Source: Corynebacterium tuberculostearicum SK141 (GTDB lineage Bacteria > Actinomycetota > Actinomycetes > Mycobacteriales > Mycobacteriaceae). From it: a stretch of DNA of 64,000 nt. The stretch covers positions 248,001 to 312,000 of the forward strand of contig NZ_ACVP01000023.1 of assembly GCF_000175635.1 (NCBI RefSeq), in the 5' to 3' direction. Of this stretch, positions 8,135 to 17,591 are shown in pieces (the stretch's first letter is position 1; each line of letters opens with the position of its first letter). The notes under the pieces are model-generated. The model did no database searches and was not told the origin of the DNA. It was given only the letters and a program-made list of their open reading frames with translations. A program made the position numbers and the translations under genes.

Positions 8135-9538
8135 GTGACTACTTCACACCAGTCCCACACGCCCGCTGCCGAGGAACATTTCGACCTCATCATCATCGGC
8201 ACTGGCTCCGGAAACTCCATCCCTAGCCCGGATTTTGATGACCGGAAAATCGCCATCATTGAAAAGGGCACCTTTGGCGGGACCTGCCTCAACGTAGGCT
8301 GCATTCCCACCAAGATGTATGTCTACGCCGCCGATATTGCCCTAGCGGCGCGCGAGGCCGGCCGGCTCGGCCTTGATGCTCAGGTCACTAGCGTGGATTG
8401 GGATTCCATCGTGGACCGGGTCTTTACCAACCGCATCGACCAGATTGCCCAGGGCGGCGAACAGTACCGTCGCGGCGAAGAAACCCCGAACATTACCGTG
8501 TTTGATGAGCACGCCCGTTTCGTCGGCCCGAAGACCATTCAGACCGGCGAGCATGTCATCAGCGGTGACCAGATCGTCATTGCCGCCGGCTCCCGTCCGG
8601 TGATTCCGGAGGTCTATGCCAACTCGGGCGTGAAGTACTACACCAATGAAGACATCATGCGCATGGACCACCAGCCAGAAAGCCTCATTGTGGTAGGCGG
8701 TGGCTACATCGCCATGGAGTTTGCCCACGTCTTTGACGGCCTCGGCACCAAGGTGACCGTTGTCAATCGCTCCGAGACCTTGCTGCGCCACTTGGATGAT
8801 GACCTGTCCAGCCGCTTCAACCAGATTGCTCGCGATCGCTTCGACGTGCGCATAGCCAATGGCACCAAGCTCGAGGAAACTGACACGGGCGTGCGGTTGG
8901 AGCTCGACAATGGTGAGTCCGTGGAAGCAGAAGCGATTCTGGTTGCTACTGGGCGCACCCCAAACGGCGATCAGATGGATCTGGACAAGGCGGGCATTGA
9001 ACTGCTTGCCGACGCCCGCGTGAGCACCGACGAGTTCGGCCGCACCACCGCCGAGGGTGTTTGGGCGCTTGGCGATGTCTCCTCGCCGTACATGCTAAAG
9101 CACGTAGCCAATGCGGAGACCCGCGCCGTGCAGCACAACCTGCTCCACCCCGAAGATCTCCGCCCACTGCCCCACGACAATGTCCCTGCCGCGATCTTTA
9201 CCCACCCACAAATCGCCACAGTGGGCCTAACTGAGAAGCAGGCACGCCAGAAGGGCTTCGACGTCACCGTCAAGGTACAGAACTTTGGCGACGTTGCCTA
9301 CGGCTGGGCTATGGAAGATAGCACCGGCATATGCAAGCTGGTGGCAGACCGCGATACCGGGCAGCTTCTCGGTGCTCACCTCATGGGTCCACAGGCCTCT
9401 ACCTTGATCCAGCAATTGATTACCGCGATGGCCTACAAGTTGGACATGCGGGAGTTCACTCGCAACCAATATTGGATCCACCCTGCGCTGCCAGAAGTAG
9501 TGGAAAATACCCTTTTGGGACTGGAGTGGAATAAGTGA
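8135..9538 (+). CDS. mtr: Mycothione reductase
   Basis: 467 aa flavoprotein disulfide reductase that regenerates mycothiol from mycothione with NADPH. The FAD-binding segment LIIIGTGSGNSIP is at residues 18-30, the redox-active pair is Cys51 and Cys56 in GGTCLNVGCIPTK, the NAD(P)H-binding motif VVGGGYIAMEFA is near 187, the second FAD motif ALGDVSSPYMLKH near 309, and the C-terminal catalytic His-Glu dyad HPALPEVVE near 449. The NSIP motif after the first glycine loop distinguishes mycothione reductases from lipoamide dehydrogenases. The start is a GTG at 8135 with AAGGAAT upstream. Mycothiol marks the organism as an actinobacterium. Confidence 0.95.
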   Translation: MTTSHQSHTPAAEEHFDLIIIGTGSGNSIPSPDFDDRKIAIIEKGTFGGTCLNVGCIPTKMYVYAADIALAAREAGRLGLDAQVTSVDWDSIVDRVFTNRIDQIAQGGEQYRRGEETPNITVFDEHARFVGPKTIQTGEHVISGDQIVIAAGSRPVIPEVYANSGVKYYTNEDIMRMDHQPESLIVVGGGYIAMEFAHVFDGLGTKVTVVNRSETLLRHLDDDLSSRFNQIARDRFDVRIANGTKLEETDTGVRLELDNGESVEAEAILVATGRTPNGDQMDLDKAGIELLADARVSTDEFGRTTAEGVWALGDVSSPYMLKHVANAETRAVQHNLLHPEDLRPLPHDNVPAAIFTHPQIATVGLTEKQARQKGFDVTVKVQNFGDVAYGWAMEDSTGICKLVADRDTGQLLGAHLMGPQASTLIQQLITAMAYKLDMREFTRNQYWIHPALPEVVENTLLGLEWNK

Positions 9539-9854
9539 ACTGTTACGTGATCCTTCTCACACTCCTCCAGTTTCTTCCCAGGGTTTAGGACGTTTTCCCA
9601 CTTCACGCCAAGGAAGTCCCATTCACAATTTCAGGAAATTCACCACCATAAAGGGGCCCAAATTAATTTAATCGCTGAAATTCCGGTCTTTGACGTGCAA
9701 AAGGACGGGAGTTTTACTAAATTCACTTGGGACACCGGCTCGAGCCGATACGAACACGGCTACCGCGTGTTTATGAATACCGCCTGTGTATTCAATAACA
9801 CTTTGGTTTCCCAGTGCGGAAGCCTTGCAAGTACGACTTTTAAGGAATTTTGAT
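9539..9854 (+). promoter_or_regulatory. Promoter and structured leader of the secreted-protein pair
   Basis: 316 nt without a gene. A candidate promoter has -35 TTGACG at 9690-9695 and a -10 around TTTACTAA at 9713-9720, leaving a leader of about 130 nt. Within it are three short inverted repeats: CGGCTCGAGCCG near 9736, AACACG/CGTGTT near 9752, and GAATAC/GTATTC near 9775-9793. An AAGGA ribosome binding site at 9842-9846 precedes the ATG at 9855. Upstream, 9550-9680 is AT-richer and holds no open frame. The promoter call is by eye. Confidence 0.45.
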
Positions 9855-10247
9855 ATGCGTATCCGCAATGCAGCAATCGCTGGCGCAACCGCTCTCGCCG
9901 TTGCCTTCGGCGGCACCACCGTCGCTTCCGCTGCCGACACCGTCAACCAGAACGGCAACAACGTCACCGTAGAGCAGGCTAACCCTTCCAAGACTGGTAA
10001 AGGCCAGGCCGAGGACCAGACTCCAGAGGACTACACCCCTTCCCTGTCCTCCAAGCTTGGCCACAAGCTCGAGGGCGACAAGGCAGCTAACGGCGTTGCC
10101 ATCTTTGGTTCTTCCAAGGACTTCTCCGGCCAGCCAGCATGGGCAAAGGTCTTCTACGGTGCAACCGTTGTAGCAGGCGTTGGTGCCCTGCTCGGCGGCA
10201 TCATCGGCCCTGTTTACAACTTCTTCGTACACGGCCCGTCCTTCTAA
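9855..10247 (+). CDS. Small secreted protein, paralogue A
   Basis: 130 aa, function unknown. It begins with a Sec signal peptide MRIRNAAIAGATALAVAFGG ending in VASAA, with predicted cleavage near residue 27. The mature part is polar and rich in Asn, Lys and Asp, then ends in a hydrophobic, Gly/Ala-rich segment (GATVVAGVGALLGGIIGPVY) near residues 99-119 followed by FFVHGPSF. The ATG at 9855 is chosen over an upstream frame start at 9786 because of the AAGGA site and signal peptide. The next gene encodes a clear paralogue 48 nt downstream. The C-terminal segment could insert in a membrane or oligomerise. It does not resemble PorA, PorH, PorB or PorC as I remember them. Confidence 0.88.
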   Translation: MRIRNAAIAGATALAVAFGGTTVASAADTVNQNGNNVTVEQANPSKTGKGQAEDQTPEDYTPSLSSKLGHKLEGDKAANGVAIFGSSKDFSGQPAWAKVFYGATVVAGVGALLGGIIGPVYNFFVHGPSF

Positions 10248-10295
10248 GCAACAGCCACACGGCTCAATCAAAACTTCCGAAAGGTAATTTTCACA

Positions 10296-10694
10296 ATGCG
10301 TAACTTCCGCACCGCAGCCGTTGCTGCTGCTACCGCTGTCACCGTAGCTTTCGGCGGCGTTGCCGTCGCTTCTGCAGAGTCCTCCACCGCCAACGAGAGC
10401 ACCGGTTCCTCCCTGTCCTCCAGCTCCTTCACCCAGAAGGGCAAGGAGTGGGGTGCATGGACTCCGGGCGAGGACGGCAAGCCGGTCGTAACTGCAGACA
10501 ACCAGGTCACCGGCGAGGACATGTTCGGCAAGGAAACCTCCGAAACCATCCCGGAGTGGGCTTCCAACTGGAAGAAGGGTGCTACCGCACTGGGCATCAC
10601 CTCCGTTATCGGCGCAATCATCGGCGCTTACAACTACGCTGTTTACAACGGCATCATCCCGCAGCACATCTTGGACCCAATCTTCCGCCGCTAA
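10296..10694 (+). CDS. Small secreted protein, paralogue B
   Basis: 132 aa, function unknown. Signal peptide of residues 1-28 (MRNFRTAAVAAATAVTVAFG, ending ASAES), very similar to that of the preceding gene. The mature chain is Ser/Thr-rich at first, then carries PEWASNWKKGATALGITSVIG, in which WA, a basic residue, GAT and a Gly/Ile-rich hydrophobic run align with paralogue A. It ends YNGIIPQHILDPIFRR. A GAAAGG ribosome binding site precedes the ATG. The pair is probably one transcript ending at the terminator at 10736-10765. Dense use of abundant codons such as TCC, ACC and AAG suggests strong expression. Confidence 0.88.
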   Translation: MRNFRTAAVAAATAVTVAFGGVAVASAESSTANESTGSSLSSSSFTQKGKEWGAWTPGEDGKPVVTADNQVTGEDMFGKETSETIPEWASNWKKGATALGITSVIGAIIGAYNYAVYNGIIPQHILDPIFRR

Positions 10695-10735
10695 TTGTTA
10701 GCCGCAGATTGGCTCTAGATAGCTAGGGCTTGCAC

Positions 10736-10765
10736 GGGCCTCGTTCTTGTAACGAGGCCCTTTTT
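10736..10765 (+). terminator. Terminator after the secreted-protein pair
   Basis: Perfect 10-bp stem GGGCCTCGTT / AACGAGGCCC with a 5-nt loop followed by TTTTT. A canonical intrinsic terminator. Confidence 0.93.
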
Positions 10766-10825
10766 GCTATATATAGTCGCTCCGATAGGGCAGACTGCTC
10801 CGTGGGAAGTCGGCAAGAATACAAG

Positions 10826-10862
10826 GCCGCCTCCACTCCCCTTCTCTGGAAATGGAGGCGAC
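10826..10862 (-). terminator. Terminator of map
   Basis: Inverted repeat GCCGCCTCCA / TGGAGGCGAC (one G-U pair). On the minus strand it is followed by CTTGTATT. It lies 26 nt beyond the map stop codon. Confidence 0.75.
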
Positions 10863-10887
10863 CTTCAGTTTGTTCTGAGACTAAGTA

Positions 10888-11757
10888 CTAGTCCTCATCT
10901 GGAATGGTAAGGATTTCATTGCCGTCTTCGGTGATGACGAGGGTGTGCTCAAACTGGGCAGTGAACTTGCCGTCAGTGTTTTGGACGGTCCAGTCATCAT
11001 CCCAGATCTCGTAATCCAAGGAGCCGAGGTTAATCATCGGCTCAACAGTTAGGGTCATGCCAGGCTCAAGGATGTCGCGGTACACGGTCGAGTCATGGTG
11101 TAGGACCACAAGACCGTTGTGGAAGGTTGGTCCGACGCCGTGGCCGGTGAAATCGCGCACGACGTTGTAGCCGAAGCGCTTGGCATAAGACTCAATAACG
11201 CGGCCAATGACGTTAATCTCACGGCCGGGCTTTGCGGCCTTGATGCCGCGCATGGTGGCCTCCTTGGTGCGCTCTACCAGCAGGCGGTGTTCCTCGGAGA
11301 CATTACCGGCGAGGAAGGTGGCGTTATTGTCGCCGTGGACGCCGTTCTTATAAGCGGTGATATCGATATTGACGATGTCGCCATCCTCAATCACGGTGGT
11401 ATCCGGGATGCCGTGGCAGACAATCTCGTTGAGGGACACGCAGCTGGACTTGGGGAAGCCGCGGTAGCCCAGCGTGGACGGGTAAGCGCCGTGGTCGCAC
11501 ATGTACTCGTGCGCCACGCGGTCCACGTAATCAGTGGTTACGCCCGGCTGCACGGCCTTTCCGGCCTCCTTGAGGGCGTTGGCTGCGATCTTGCAGGCCT
11601 CACGCATCTTCTCAATGACCTCTGGGGACTGGACGTAGGGCTCGCCTACGGCCTCCTGCACCTCGTCTTTCCACACGTACTCGGGGCGCTCGATGCTCTC
11701 CGGCACGGTGAGGATCGGAGTGGGCTTGCCTGGCTTTAGCTTTCCTCGATTACTCAT
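10888..11757 (-). CDS. map: Methionine aminopeptidase, type I
   Basis: 289 aa metalloprotease that removes the initiator Met from nascent proteins. The catalytic domain starts near residue 40; metal ligands are carried by [19 protein letters not shown] (two Asp, near residues 130-145), [11 protein letters not shown] (His, near 203), [10 protein letters not shown] (Glu, near 237) and the final QFEHT (Glu, near 268). The N-terminal 40 residues form a Pro/Lys-rich extension seen in actinobacterial MetAP1c. The gene follows the lipoprotein transpeptidase by 66 nt on the same strand and has its own downstream terminator. Confidence 0.96.
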   Translation of the reverse strand: MSNRGKLKPGKPTPILTVPESIERPEYVWKDEVQEAVGEPYVQSPEVIEKMREACKIAANALKEAGKAVQPGVTTDYVDRVAHEYMCDHGAYPSTLGYRGFPKSSCVSLNEIVCHGIPDTTVIEDGDIVNIDITAYKNGVHGDNNATFLAGNVSEEHRLLVERTKEATMRGIKAAKPGREINVIGRVIESYAKRFGYNVVRDFTGHGVGPTFHNGLVVLHHDSTVYRDILEPGMTLTVEPMINLGSLDYEIWDDDWTVQNTDGKFTAQFEHTLVITEDGNEILTIPDED

Positions 11758-11823
11758 GGTTTCCCATGGTAGTCCTCTGCGCCCATAATGCAGCAGCCGG
11801 GGTCACGAGGGCAGGCGGGGTTT

Positions 11824-13677
11824 CTACCCTTCGGCCGGCGGAGCCGCACCCTCGTGCGGTCCGGACCGGTAGTCATCGACCTTCTGCAAGAAGTTGCTAG
11901 TGATATTGACCGAGACATCGGAGCCGCCGCCCAAAACCACGAGGGTGGCAAAGGCGATATCGTCTTCTTCCCGGTAACCGGTAAACCAGGCGTGCGAGCC
12001 CTCGTTAATCTCGGCCTCACCGGTCTTGCCGTAAATCGTGCCGCCCGCCGCCATGCTGCGTGCGGTACCGCTAGTAACCACTTGGCGCATCATGGCGCGG
12101 ACGTTATCTAGCACAGGCTTCGAAATCTGCTGCGGCTTATCGGAGGCTTTGGTTTCGTGGCCTTCGATAAGCGTGGGCGTAGGCGTCTTGCCATTGGCAA
12201 CCGTTGCGGAGACAAGCGCCATGCCGAAAGGGCTAGCCAAGTCGTAACCCTGTCCATAGCCAGCTTCAGTGCGCTCGAGTGGTTCTTTGCCCTCCGGAAT
12301 GGAACCGGTAATGGTAGTAAGGCCCGGTATATCGTATTCCACGCCGAAGCCAAACTTTTTGCCCATATCCTTCAACTCACCAGGCTTAAGCTTGGTGGAA
12401 ATATCCGCGAAGGTAGTGTTGCACGATTGTGCAAAGGCTTGGCTGAGCGGAACGCTGCCTAGGGCGAAGGCATTGTAGTTGGTCACCACGCGGCCAAAGA
12501 TATCCATGGTGCCAGGGCACGGAACGATGGTATCGGTATTAAGCCCTTGCTTTTCTACGCCGGCCGCCGCGGTGAGAATCTTGAACACCGAGCCCGGAGG
12601 GTACTGACCTTGTAAGGCTACATCGCCGTCTTCATCGGCTTTCTCGGTTTGGGCGACGGCCAAGATATCGCCATTGGAGGGCCGAATGGCTACGAGCATG
12701 GCCTGGGAATCGGCACGCTCATTGACCGCCTCCTGCGCGGCACGCTGCACGTCGTAGTCCAGACCTACCTTGATCGATGGCGCCGCATCAGGGTCGTGCT
12801 TTTCCACATCAGAGAGCGCCGCACCATTTTCATTGACCACGGAAATGGACCAGCCGGTTTGGCCATCGACCTCATCCTGAACCGCGGAACGCACGCGCGA
12901 CATCAGATCGGGTGCCAGGCCACGGTCGCGGGTGACCAGAGCCGGTTCTTCATTGAGGCGCACGCCGTCTATTCCTTCCACCTTGGGGCGCACGGCCTTG
13001 GCTTGATCCTCCGTAAACATGGTGACGGAAAAGGAGCCGTCTGCATCCTCCAATTTTTTCGCCAGATCCTTGGCATCCATCTCCGCAATGGAGTCATCCT
13101 GGCGGTGGGCGGCAGCCAGTGCGCCGCTGACCTTGGAAGCGGTGGGCCGCACATCATCCAGCGAGCTGGTATCTACCACCAGCCGGTAATTCAACCCCGG
13201 GCTCATCAATTCCACCCCGTTGGAAGAAACCACGCTGGCGCGCTCTGCTTCCAGTGCGCGCAGTTCCAGGTGCTGATTTGCTCCCAGGTCGGGGTGGATA
13301 AGGCTTGGCTTCCACCGCACCGTCCACTCATCCTCAGTCTTGGTCAGCGTCATCTGCGTGTCATAGCTCAAGGTACGATCCTTGGGTAGATCCCAGGTGA
13401 CCTTGTAGTTCGCCGTGGCGAGGTTCTCATCTTGGTCCACGCCTTCAAGCTCAATGTCGAGCCCCTCGGCCTGCAGGCCGGAGTAGGTGGCATCGAGGGC
13501 GGAGGTGGCGTCCGAGGGGGCGTCGGTAAGCGCGGCTAAGCCGTCATTGTTCCGGGACTCCATCCCCTGGAGGAATTCCTCCGCCACCGGTTCCGCTGAA
13601 ACCGGCTTCGGCGTACAGGCAACCACGCTGGTGGAGGCGAGCGTGATAGTTGCAACCAGCGCGACCAACTTCTTCAT
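11824..13677 (-). CDS. Lipoprotein penicillin-binding protein (class B transpeptidase)
   Basis: Peptidoglycan D,D-transpeptidase, about 617 aa. It opens with a lipoprotein signal peptide whose lipobox STSVVAC places the lipidated Cys at residue 21. An NTF2-like (MecA_N) domain covers about 30-140, a PBP dimerisation domain about 140-300, and the transpeptidase domain the rest. Active-site motifs are S363-V-F-K366, S418-C-N and K551-T-G. The ATG at 13677 is preferred over the frame start at 13722 because the signal peptide begins there. MecA_N-type class B enzymes are usual in corynebacteria; the C. glutamicum orthologue at this position is one of its PBP2 proteins. Beta-lactam affinity cannot be judged. 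Confidence 0.94.
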   Translation of the reverse strand: MKKLVALVATITLASTSVVACTPKPVSAEPVAEEFLQGMESRNNDGLAALTDAPSDATSALDATYSGLQAEGLDIELEGVDQDENLATANYKVTWDLPKDRTLSYDTQMTLTKTEDEWTVRWKPSLIHPDLGANQHLELRALEAERASVVSSNGVELMSPGLNYRLVVDTSSLDDVRPTASKVSGALAAAHRQDDSIAEMDAKDLAKKLEDADGSFSVTMFTEDQAKAVRPKVEGIDGVRLNEEPALVTRDRGLAPDLMSRVRSAVQDEVDGQTGWSISVVNENGAALSDVEKHDPDAAPSIKVGLDYDVQRAAQEAVNERADSQAMLVAIRPSNGDILAVAQTEKADEDGDVALQGQYPPGSVFKILTAAAGVEKQGLNTDTIVPCPGTMDIFGRVVTNYNAFALGSVPLSQAFAQSCNTTFADISTKLKPGELKDMGKKFGFGVEYDIPGLTTITGSIPEGKEPLERTEAGYGQGYDLASPFGMALVSATVANGKTPTPTLIEGHETKASDKPQQISKPVLDNVRAMMRQVVTSGTARSMAAGGTIYGKTGEAEINEGSHAWFTGYREEDDIAFATLVVLGGGSDVSVNITSNFLQKVDDYRSGPHEGAAPPAEG

Positions 13678-13710
13678 GTCTTGGCACTCTAGCAGCGCAA
13701 GCGCCAAAAA

Positions 13711-13742
13711 AGACTGCCCCACACCGAAGTGCGGGGCAGTCT
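13711..13742 (-). terminator. Terminator of ispG
   Basis: Inverted repeat AGACTGCCCCACAC / GTGCGGGGCAGTCT with a 4-nt loop. On the minus strand it is followed by TTTTTT. It ends the ispG transcript before the pbp gene, which therefore needs its own promoter in a gap of only about 35 nt or depends on read-through. Confidence 0.92.
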
Positions 13743-13758
13743 GCTCAAAGTGGGTGAA

Positions 13759-14922
13759 TTACTGGGTTACGCGAACCTCAGCCTTGGCGCCTTCCACGGC
13801 TTCCATACCCTGCTCATCGGCAATGCGCATGGCCTCTTCAATGAGGGTCTCCACGATCTTGTCTTCCGGCACGGTGCGAACGACCTCGCCCTTAACAAAG
13901 ATCTGACCCTTGCCATTGCCAGAAGCAACACCGAGGTCGGCATCGCGGGCCTCGCCTGGGCCGTTGACAACACAGCCCATCACGGCAACGCGCAGCGGGA
14001 ACTCCATGCCGTCCAAGCCGGCGGTAACTTCTTCTGCCAGCTTGTAGACGTCCACCTGGGCGCGGCCGCAGGACGGGCAGGAGACGATTTCCAGCTTGCG
14101 CGGGCGTAGGTTGAGCGACTGCAGAATCTGGTCGCCCACCTTGATTTCCTCTACCGGCGGAGCGGACAGGGACACGCGAATGGTATCGCCAATGCCTTCT
14201 GCCAGCAGTGCGCCGAAGGCCACGGAAGACTTGATGGTGCCCATGAACTTCGGACCAGCCTCGGTCACGCCGAGGTGCAGCGGGTAATCAGTCTTTTCCG
14301 CCAGCTGGCGGTAGGCCTCCACCATCAAAACCGGATCGGAGTGCTTAACGGAAATAGCGATATCGCCATAACCGTGCTCCTCAAAGAGGCCAGCCTCCCA
14401 AATCGCGGACTCTACTAGCGCCTCCGGGGTGGCCTTGCCGTATTTTTCCAGCAGGCGCTTGTCCAAGGATCCACCATTCACGCCGATACGGATGGGAATG
14501 CCGGCATCGCCTGCAGCCTTAGCAACTTCCTTCACGCGGCCATCAAACTCGCGGATATTGCCCGGGTTCACGCGGACGGCGGCACAGCCGGCATCGATGG
14601 CCTGGAAGATGTACTTCGGCTGGAAGTGGATATCCGCAATCACCGGGATCGGAGACTTCTTGGCAATGGCCGGAAGTGCCTCCGCGTCGATGGGCTTAGG
14701 GCAAGCCACGCGCACGATATCGCAGCCGGAAGCGGTCAGCTGTGCGATCTGCTGCAGCGTGCCGTTGATGTCGTGCGTCTTGGTATTGGTCATTGACTGC
14801 ACCGAGATGGGCGAGTCAGAGCCGACGCCGACCGGGCCCACCTGCAGCTGACGAGTCTTGCGGCGCGGGTGCAGGACTGGTGGTGGGCCGTCTGGGATTC
14901 CTAGACCGATGGGGGTCGACAT
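13759..14922 (-). CDS. ispG: 4-hydroxy-3-methylbut-2-enyl diphosphate synthase
   Basis: Iron-sulfur enzyme (GcpE) of the MEP pathway, converting ME-cPP to HMBPP; about 387 aa. The N-terminal TIM-barrel half contains [13 protein letters not shown] and VADIHFQP. The C-terminal half carries the 4Fe-4S ligands: the two Cys of SCPSCGR near residue 283 and a third in [11 protein letters not shown] near 318. The ATG at 14922 follows AAGGAG closely; the frame is open to 14943. The order dxr, rseP, ispG on the same strand is the usual actinobacterial MEP cluster. Confidence 0.96.
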   Translation of the reverse strand: MSTPIGLGIPDGPPPVLHPRRKTRQLQVGPVGVGSDSPISVQSMTNTKTHDINGTLQQIAQLTASGCDIVRVACPKPIDAEALPAIAKKSPIPVIADIHFQPKYIFQAIDAGCAAVRVNPGNIREFDGRVKEVAKAAGDAGIPIRIGVNGGSLDKRLLEKYGKATPEALVESAIWEAGLFEEHGYGDIAISVKHSDPVLMVEAYRQLAEKTDYPLHLGVTEAGPKFMGTIKSSVAFGALLAEGIGDTIRVSLSAPPVEEIKVGDQILQSLNLRPRKLEIVSCPSCGRAQVDVYKLAEEVTAGLDGMEFPLRVAVMGCVVNGPGEARDADLGVASGNGKGQIFVKGEVVRTVPEDKIVETLIEEAMRIADEQGMEAVEGAKAEVRVTQ

Positions 14923-15030
14923 GAATTCTCCTTGTTGAAGCACAGTAAATACATACGGTGGGTGATTAACGCCCCCACTCTAGCACTGCTTGCTTTATGC
15001 CTGAAGTGCACGCAGCGGGGGCTGCGGCGG

Positions 15031-16239
15031 CTAGCCAAATAGCCGAATGGGGTTGACCACATCGGCGACGATCACGATGGCCCCAACACCCATCAGCAGC
15101 GCGGCCATGACATAGGTCACCGGCATCAACTTGGTGTAATCGGCCGGCCCCAGCGCGGGCTTGCCCGCCAGTGTGCGGATGCCATCGCGCAGCTTTTCAT
15201 AAATGATGACGGCGATATGTCCGCCGTCGAAAGGCGGCAGCGGAATCAGGTTAAAGAGCGCGAGGAAGAAATTCAGGGTGGCCAGCATCATAAAGAACAT
15301 CGACCACAGGGAGCGCTCCGCCAATTCGCCGCCCACGCGAGAAGCGCCGACGACAGACATCGGGCCATCGGCCTCGCGTTCGTGGCCAAAGATGGAGGCC
15401 ACCACACCCGGAATTTTGCCCGGGAATTGCTTCAGCCCGTCGATCGTTGCGCTCAGTGAGTAGGTGCTAAAGCGCCAGGTTGCCGGCAGGGCGTCGACGG
15501 CGCCGTGCTTTTCGACGACATCGATAAGCTGATTGCTCAGCCCGATTGAACCAGCATCCACTAGCTCGCCGTCGTGGTTCAATCGCTTGACCGTATCGAG
15601 GTGAACCGGGAAGTCCTTTTCTTCCCCACCGCGCTCAACCGTCAGCGTGATGGTCTCGCCGGGGCGCTGCATTATCTCATCGCGCAGCTGGGCAAAAGAA
15701 TCCAGCTTCTGGCCATCGAGGGCCACGACGATATCGCCCTCCTGCACGCCGGCCTTTCCAGCGGGGCCTTCACCCGTGCACTTTTCCAGTTCTTGGTTCG
15801 GCTTTTGATTGGCCGAGCAGGTCACCTCGCCCACGCGCGGGCGCACGTCAGCATCCGGGTTGGGCAGGCCGGCCGTCATCGCCACAAAGTAGAGGATGAC
15901 AAAGCCCAAAATCAGGTTGACACCGATGCCGCCGGCCATCACGATTATGCGCTGCCACCACGGCTTTTTATACATCGCATGGGGCTCTTCTTCCTCGGTG
16001 AGGAATTCATCCTGGGCGGTCATGCCAGCAATATCGCAAAACCCGCCCACTGGGAAGGCCGCAAGTCCATATTCGGTGTGGCCCTTCCGGAAGGAAAATA
16101 GGCGCGGCCCAAAGCCAATAAAATAGCGGCGCACGCGCATGCCAAAGGCGCGCGCGGTGAGCATATGGCCTGCTTCGTGCAGCGCTACGGTGAGCCCGAT
16201 GCCAAGGGCGAAAAACACAATGCCCAGCAAGTTTGCCAT
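15031..16239 (-). CDS. rseP: Site-2 membrane metalloprotease RseP
   Basis: 402 aa intramembrane zinc protease. The first helix contains the zinc motif HEAGH at residues 21-25, and the third metal ligand lies in NLIPLPPFDGGH near residue 345. A PDZ domain lies between about 130 and 240 (GKAGVQEGDIVVALDGQ). It has four hydrophobic segments: residues 1-25, about 100-125, 305-345 and 375-400. The family cleaves anti-sigma factors and other membrane proteins within the bilayer. The gene is 14 nt downstream of dxr and in the same transcript. Confidence 0.95.
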   Translation of the reverse strand: MANLLGIVFFALGIGLTVALHEAGHMLTARAFGMRVRRYFIGFGPRLFSFRKGHTEYGLAAFPVGGFCDIAGMTAQDEFLTEEEEPHAMYKKPWWQRIIVMAGGIGVNLILGFVILYFVAMTAGLPNPDADVRPRVGEVTCSANQKPNQELEKCTGEGPAGKAGVQEGDIVVALDGQKLDSFAQLRDEIMQRPGETITLTVERGGEEKDFPVHLDTVKRLNHDGELVDAGSIGLSNQLIDVVEKHGAVDALPATWRFSTYSLSATIDGLKQFPGKIPGVVASIFGHEREADGPMSVVGASRVGGELAERSLWSMFFMMLATLNFFLALFNLIPLPPFDGGHIAVIIYEKLRDGIRTLAGKPALGPADYTKLMPVTYVMAALLMGVGAIVIVADVVNPIRLFG

Positions 16240-16253
16240 GGTGTGAAAGCTTT

Positions 16254-17414
16254 CTAGTCAGCCAGCGAGTCAATCAGCGCATTCGCGCGCCTGCGCGCCT
16301 CGCTTTCTACCGCGAGGATTTCATCGAGGCTAGAGACTACACCAGCAAACTCGGATGCGGAATCAAGGATCGTACCCACGACGTCCACGATCTCCGGGAA
16401 ATGGATGCGCCCGGACAAGAACGCGGCCGCCGCCTCCTCATTGGCGGCGTTGTAGATGACCCCTGTTCCCTCGGCCGCGGCCCGGCGGGCGAGGTTGACG
16501 GCGGGAAAGGCGGCATCGTCAAGCGGCTCAAAACGCCAATCATGTGCCTGCGCAAAGTCCAAGGCCGGCTGGGCACCTGGGACGCGGTGCGGCCAATTCA
16601 ACGCCAGCGAAATGGGCAGCTTCATCGACGGCGGCGAGACCTGAGCAATCGTGCAGCCGTCCTTGAAGGTGGCCATGGAGTGAATGATGGACTGCGGGTG
16701 CACGGTGACGTCGATGCGCTCCGGGGCGATGTCAAAGAGCAGCGTTGCTTCAATAAGCTCCAGGCCCTTGTTAATGAGGGTGGCAGAGTTGAGGGTATTC
16801 ATCTGCCCCATGGACCACGTAGGATGCTGCGCTGCCTGCTCAGGGGTCACGTCCCACATCTCTTCGCGCGACCAACCGCGGAAGGGGCCACCAGAGGCGG
16901 TAAGGACGAGCTTATCCAGCTCCCCCTCCTCGCCGGCACGCAGGCACTGCGCCATGGCGGAATGTTCCGAGTCAACAGGGATAATCTGGCCGGGGCGCGC
17001 CTTCTGCGTAACCAGCGTGCCGCCCGCGACGAGGGATTCCTTATTGGCCAAGGCTAAGTACTCGCCCATCTCCAAGGTGGCCAAGGTGGCCTTGAGCCCC
17101 AAAGAACCCACCAAAGCATTGAGTACCGTATCGGCCGGGGTCGAGCGCACTAGGTGCTCGGCGGCGTCGGCGCCACTCAAAACCGAACCGCCTAAAGCGG
17201 CCGACACCTCGGCCGCGGCGGCCTCATTGGCCACGGCAACGTGGTCAAACGAAAGGTTGAGGCTACGGGCTTGTTCGATGATGAGCTGCGGGTTGGAGCC
17301 ACCCGCAGCGATTCCCACGACGTCGAATTTATCGGGATTATCCGCAATGACTTCCAGAGCCTGCGTGCCGATTGAACCGGTGGAACCAAGAATGAGTATT
17401 CGCTGAGTAGTCAC
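16254..17414 (-). CDS. dxr: 1-deoxy-D-xylulose 5-phosphate reductoisomerase
   Basis: 386 aa NADPH- and metal-dependent enzyme of the MEP pathway, making MEP from DXP; it is the target of fosmidomycin. The NADPH-binding motif [14 protein letters not shown] is at residues 8-21, the segment [12 protein letters not shown] near 120, the metal and substrate motif [13 protein letters not shown] near 145, and the flexible loop [11 protein letters not shown] near 172. It is the first gene of the minus-strand dxr-rseP-ispG block. The next gene upstream is divergent. Confidence 0.97.
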   Translation of the reverse strand: MTTQRILILGSTGSIGTQALEVIADNPDKFDVVGIAAGGSNPQLIIEQARSLNLSFDHVAVANEAAAAEVSAALGGSVLSGADAAEHLVRSTPADTVLNALVGSLGLKATLATLEMGEYLALANKESLVAGGTLVTQKARPGQIIPVDSEHSAMAQCLRAGEEGELDKLVLTASGGPFRGWSREEMWDVTPEQAAQHPTWSMGQMNTLNSATLINKGLELIEATLLFDIAPERIDVTVHPQSIIHSMATFKDGCTIAQVSPPSMKLPISLALNWPHRVPGAQPALDFAQAHDWRFEPLDDAAFPAVNLARRAAAEGTGVIYNAANEEAAAAFLSGRIHFPEIVDVVGTILDSASEFAGVVSSLDEILAVESEARRRANALIDSLAD

Positions 17415-17504
17415 GCTTCCACCCTAGCGCCCACCACCATTGGGCGGGCGCGGCAGGTACGCCGCACTGCAACGGGGGTGTTTAATCGCCATCTAAGGTG
17501 CGAT

Positions 17505-17520
17505 GTTTTAGAATGTGTAG
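17505..17520 (+). promoter_or_regulatory. -10 promoter element of the DUF2631 gene
   Basis: TAGAAT at 17509-17514 in the context TTTTAGAATGTG matches the corynebacterial -10 consensus and gives a leader of about 70 nt to the GTG at 17592. Confidence 0.5.
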
Positions 17521-17591
17521 CAGACAAATGGCATTGGTGTGCCCGCATGCCCATCGCACAGACGGACACACGCAGAAGCGAAGGAGAGCAA

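Noticed and set aside
9855..10694. Secreted pair considered as PorB/PorC porins
   Set aside because: Size and tandem layout fit, but the sequences do not match what I remember of PorB/PorC and the genomic neighbourhood is different.
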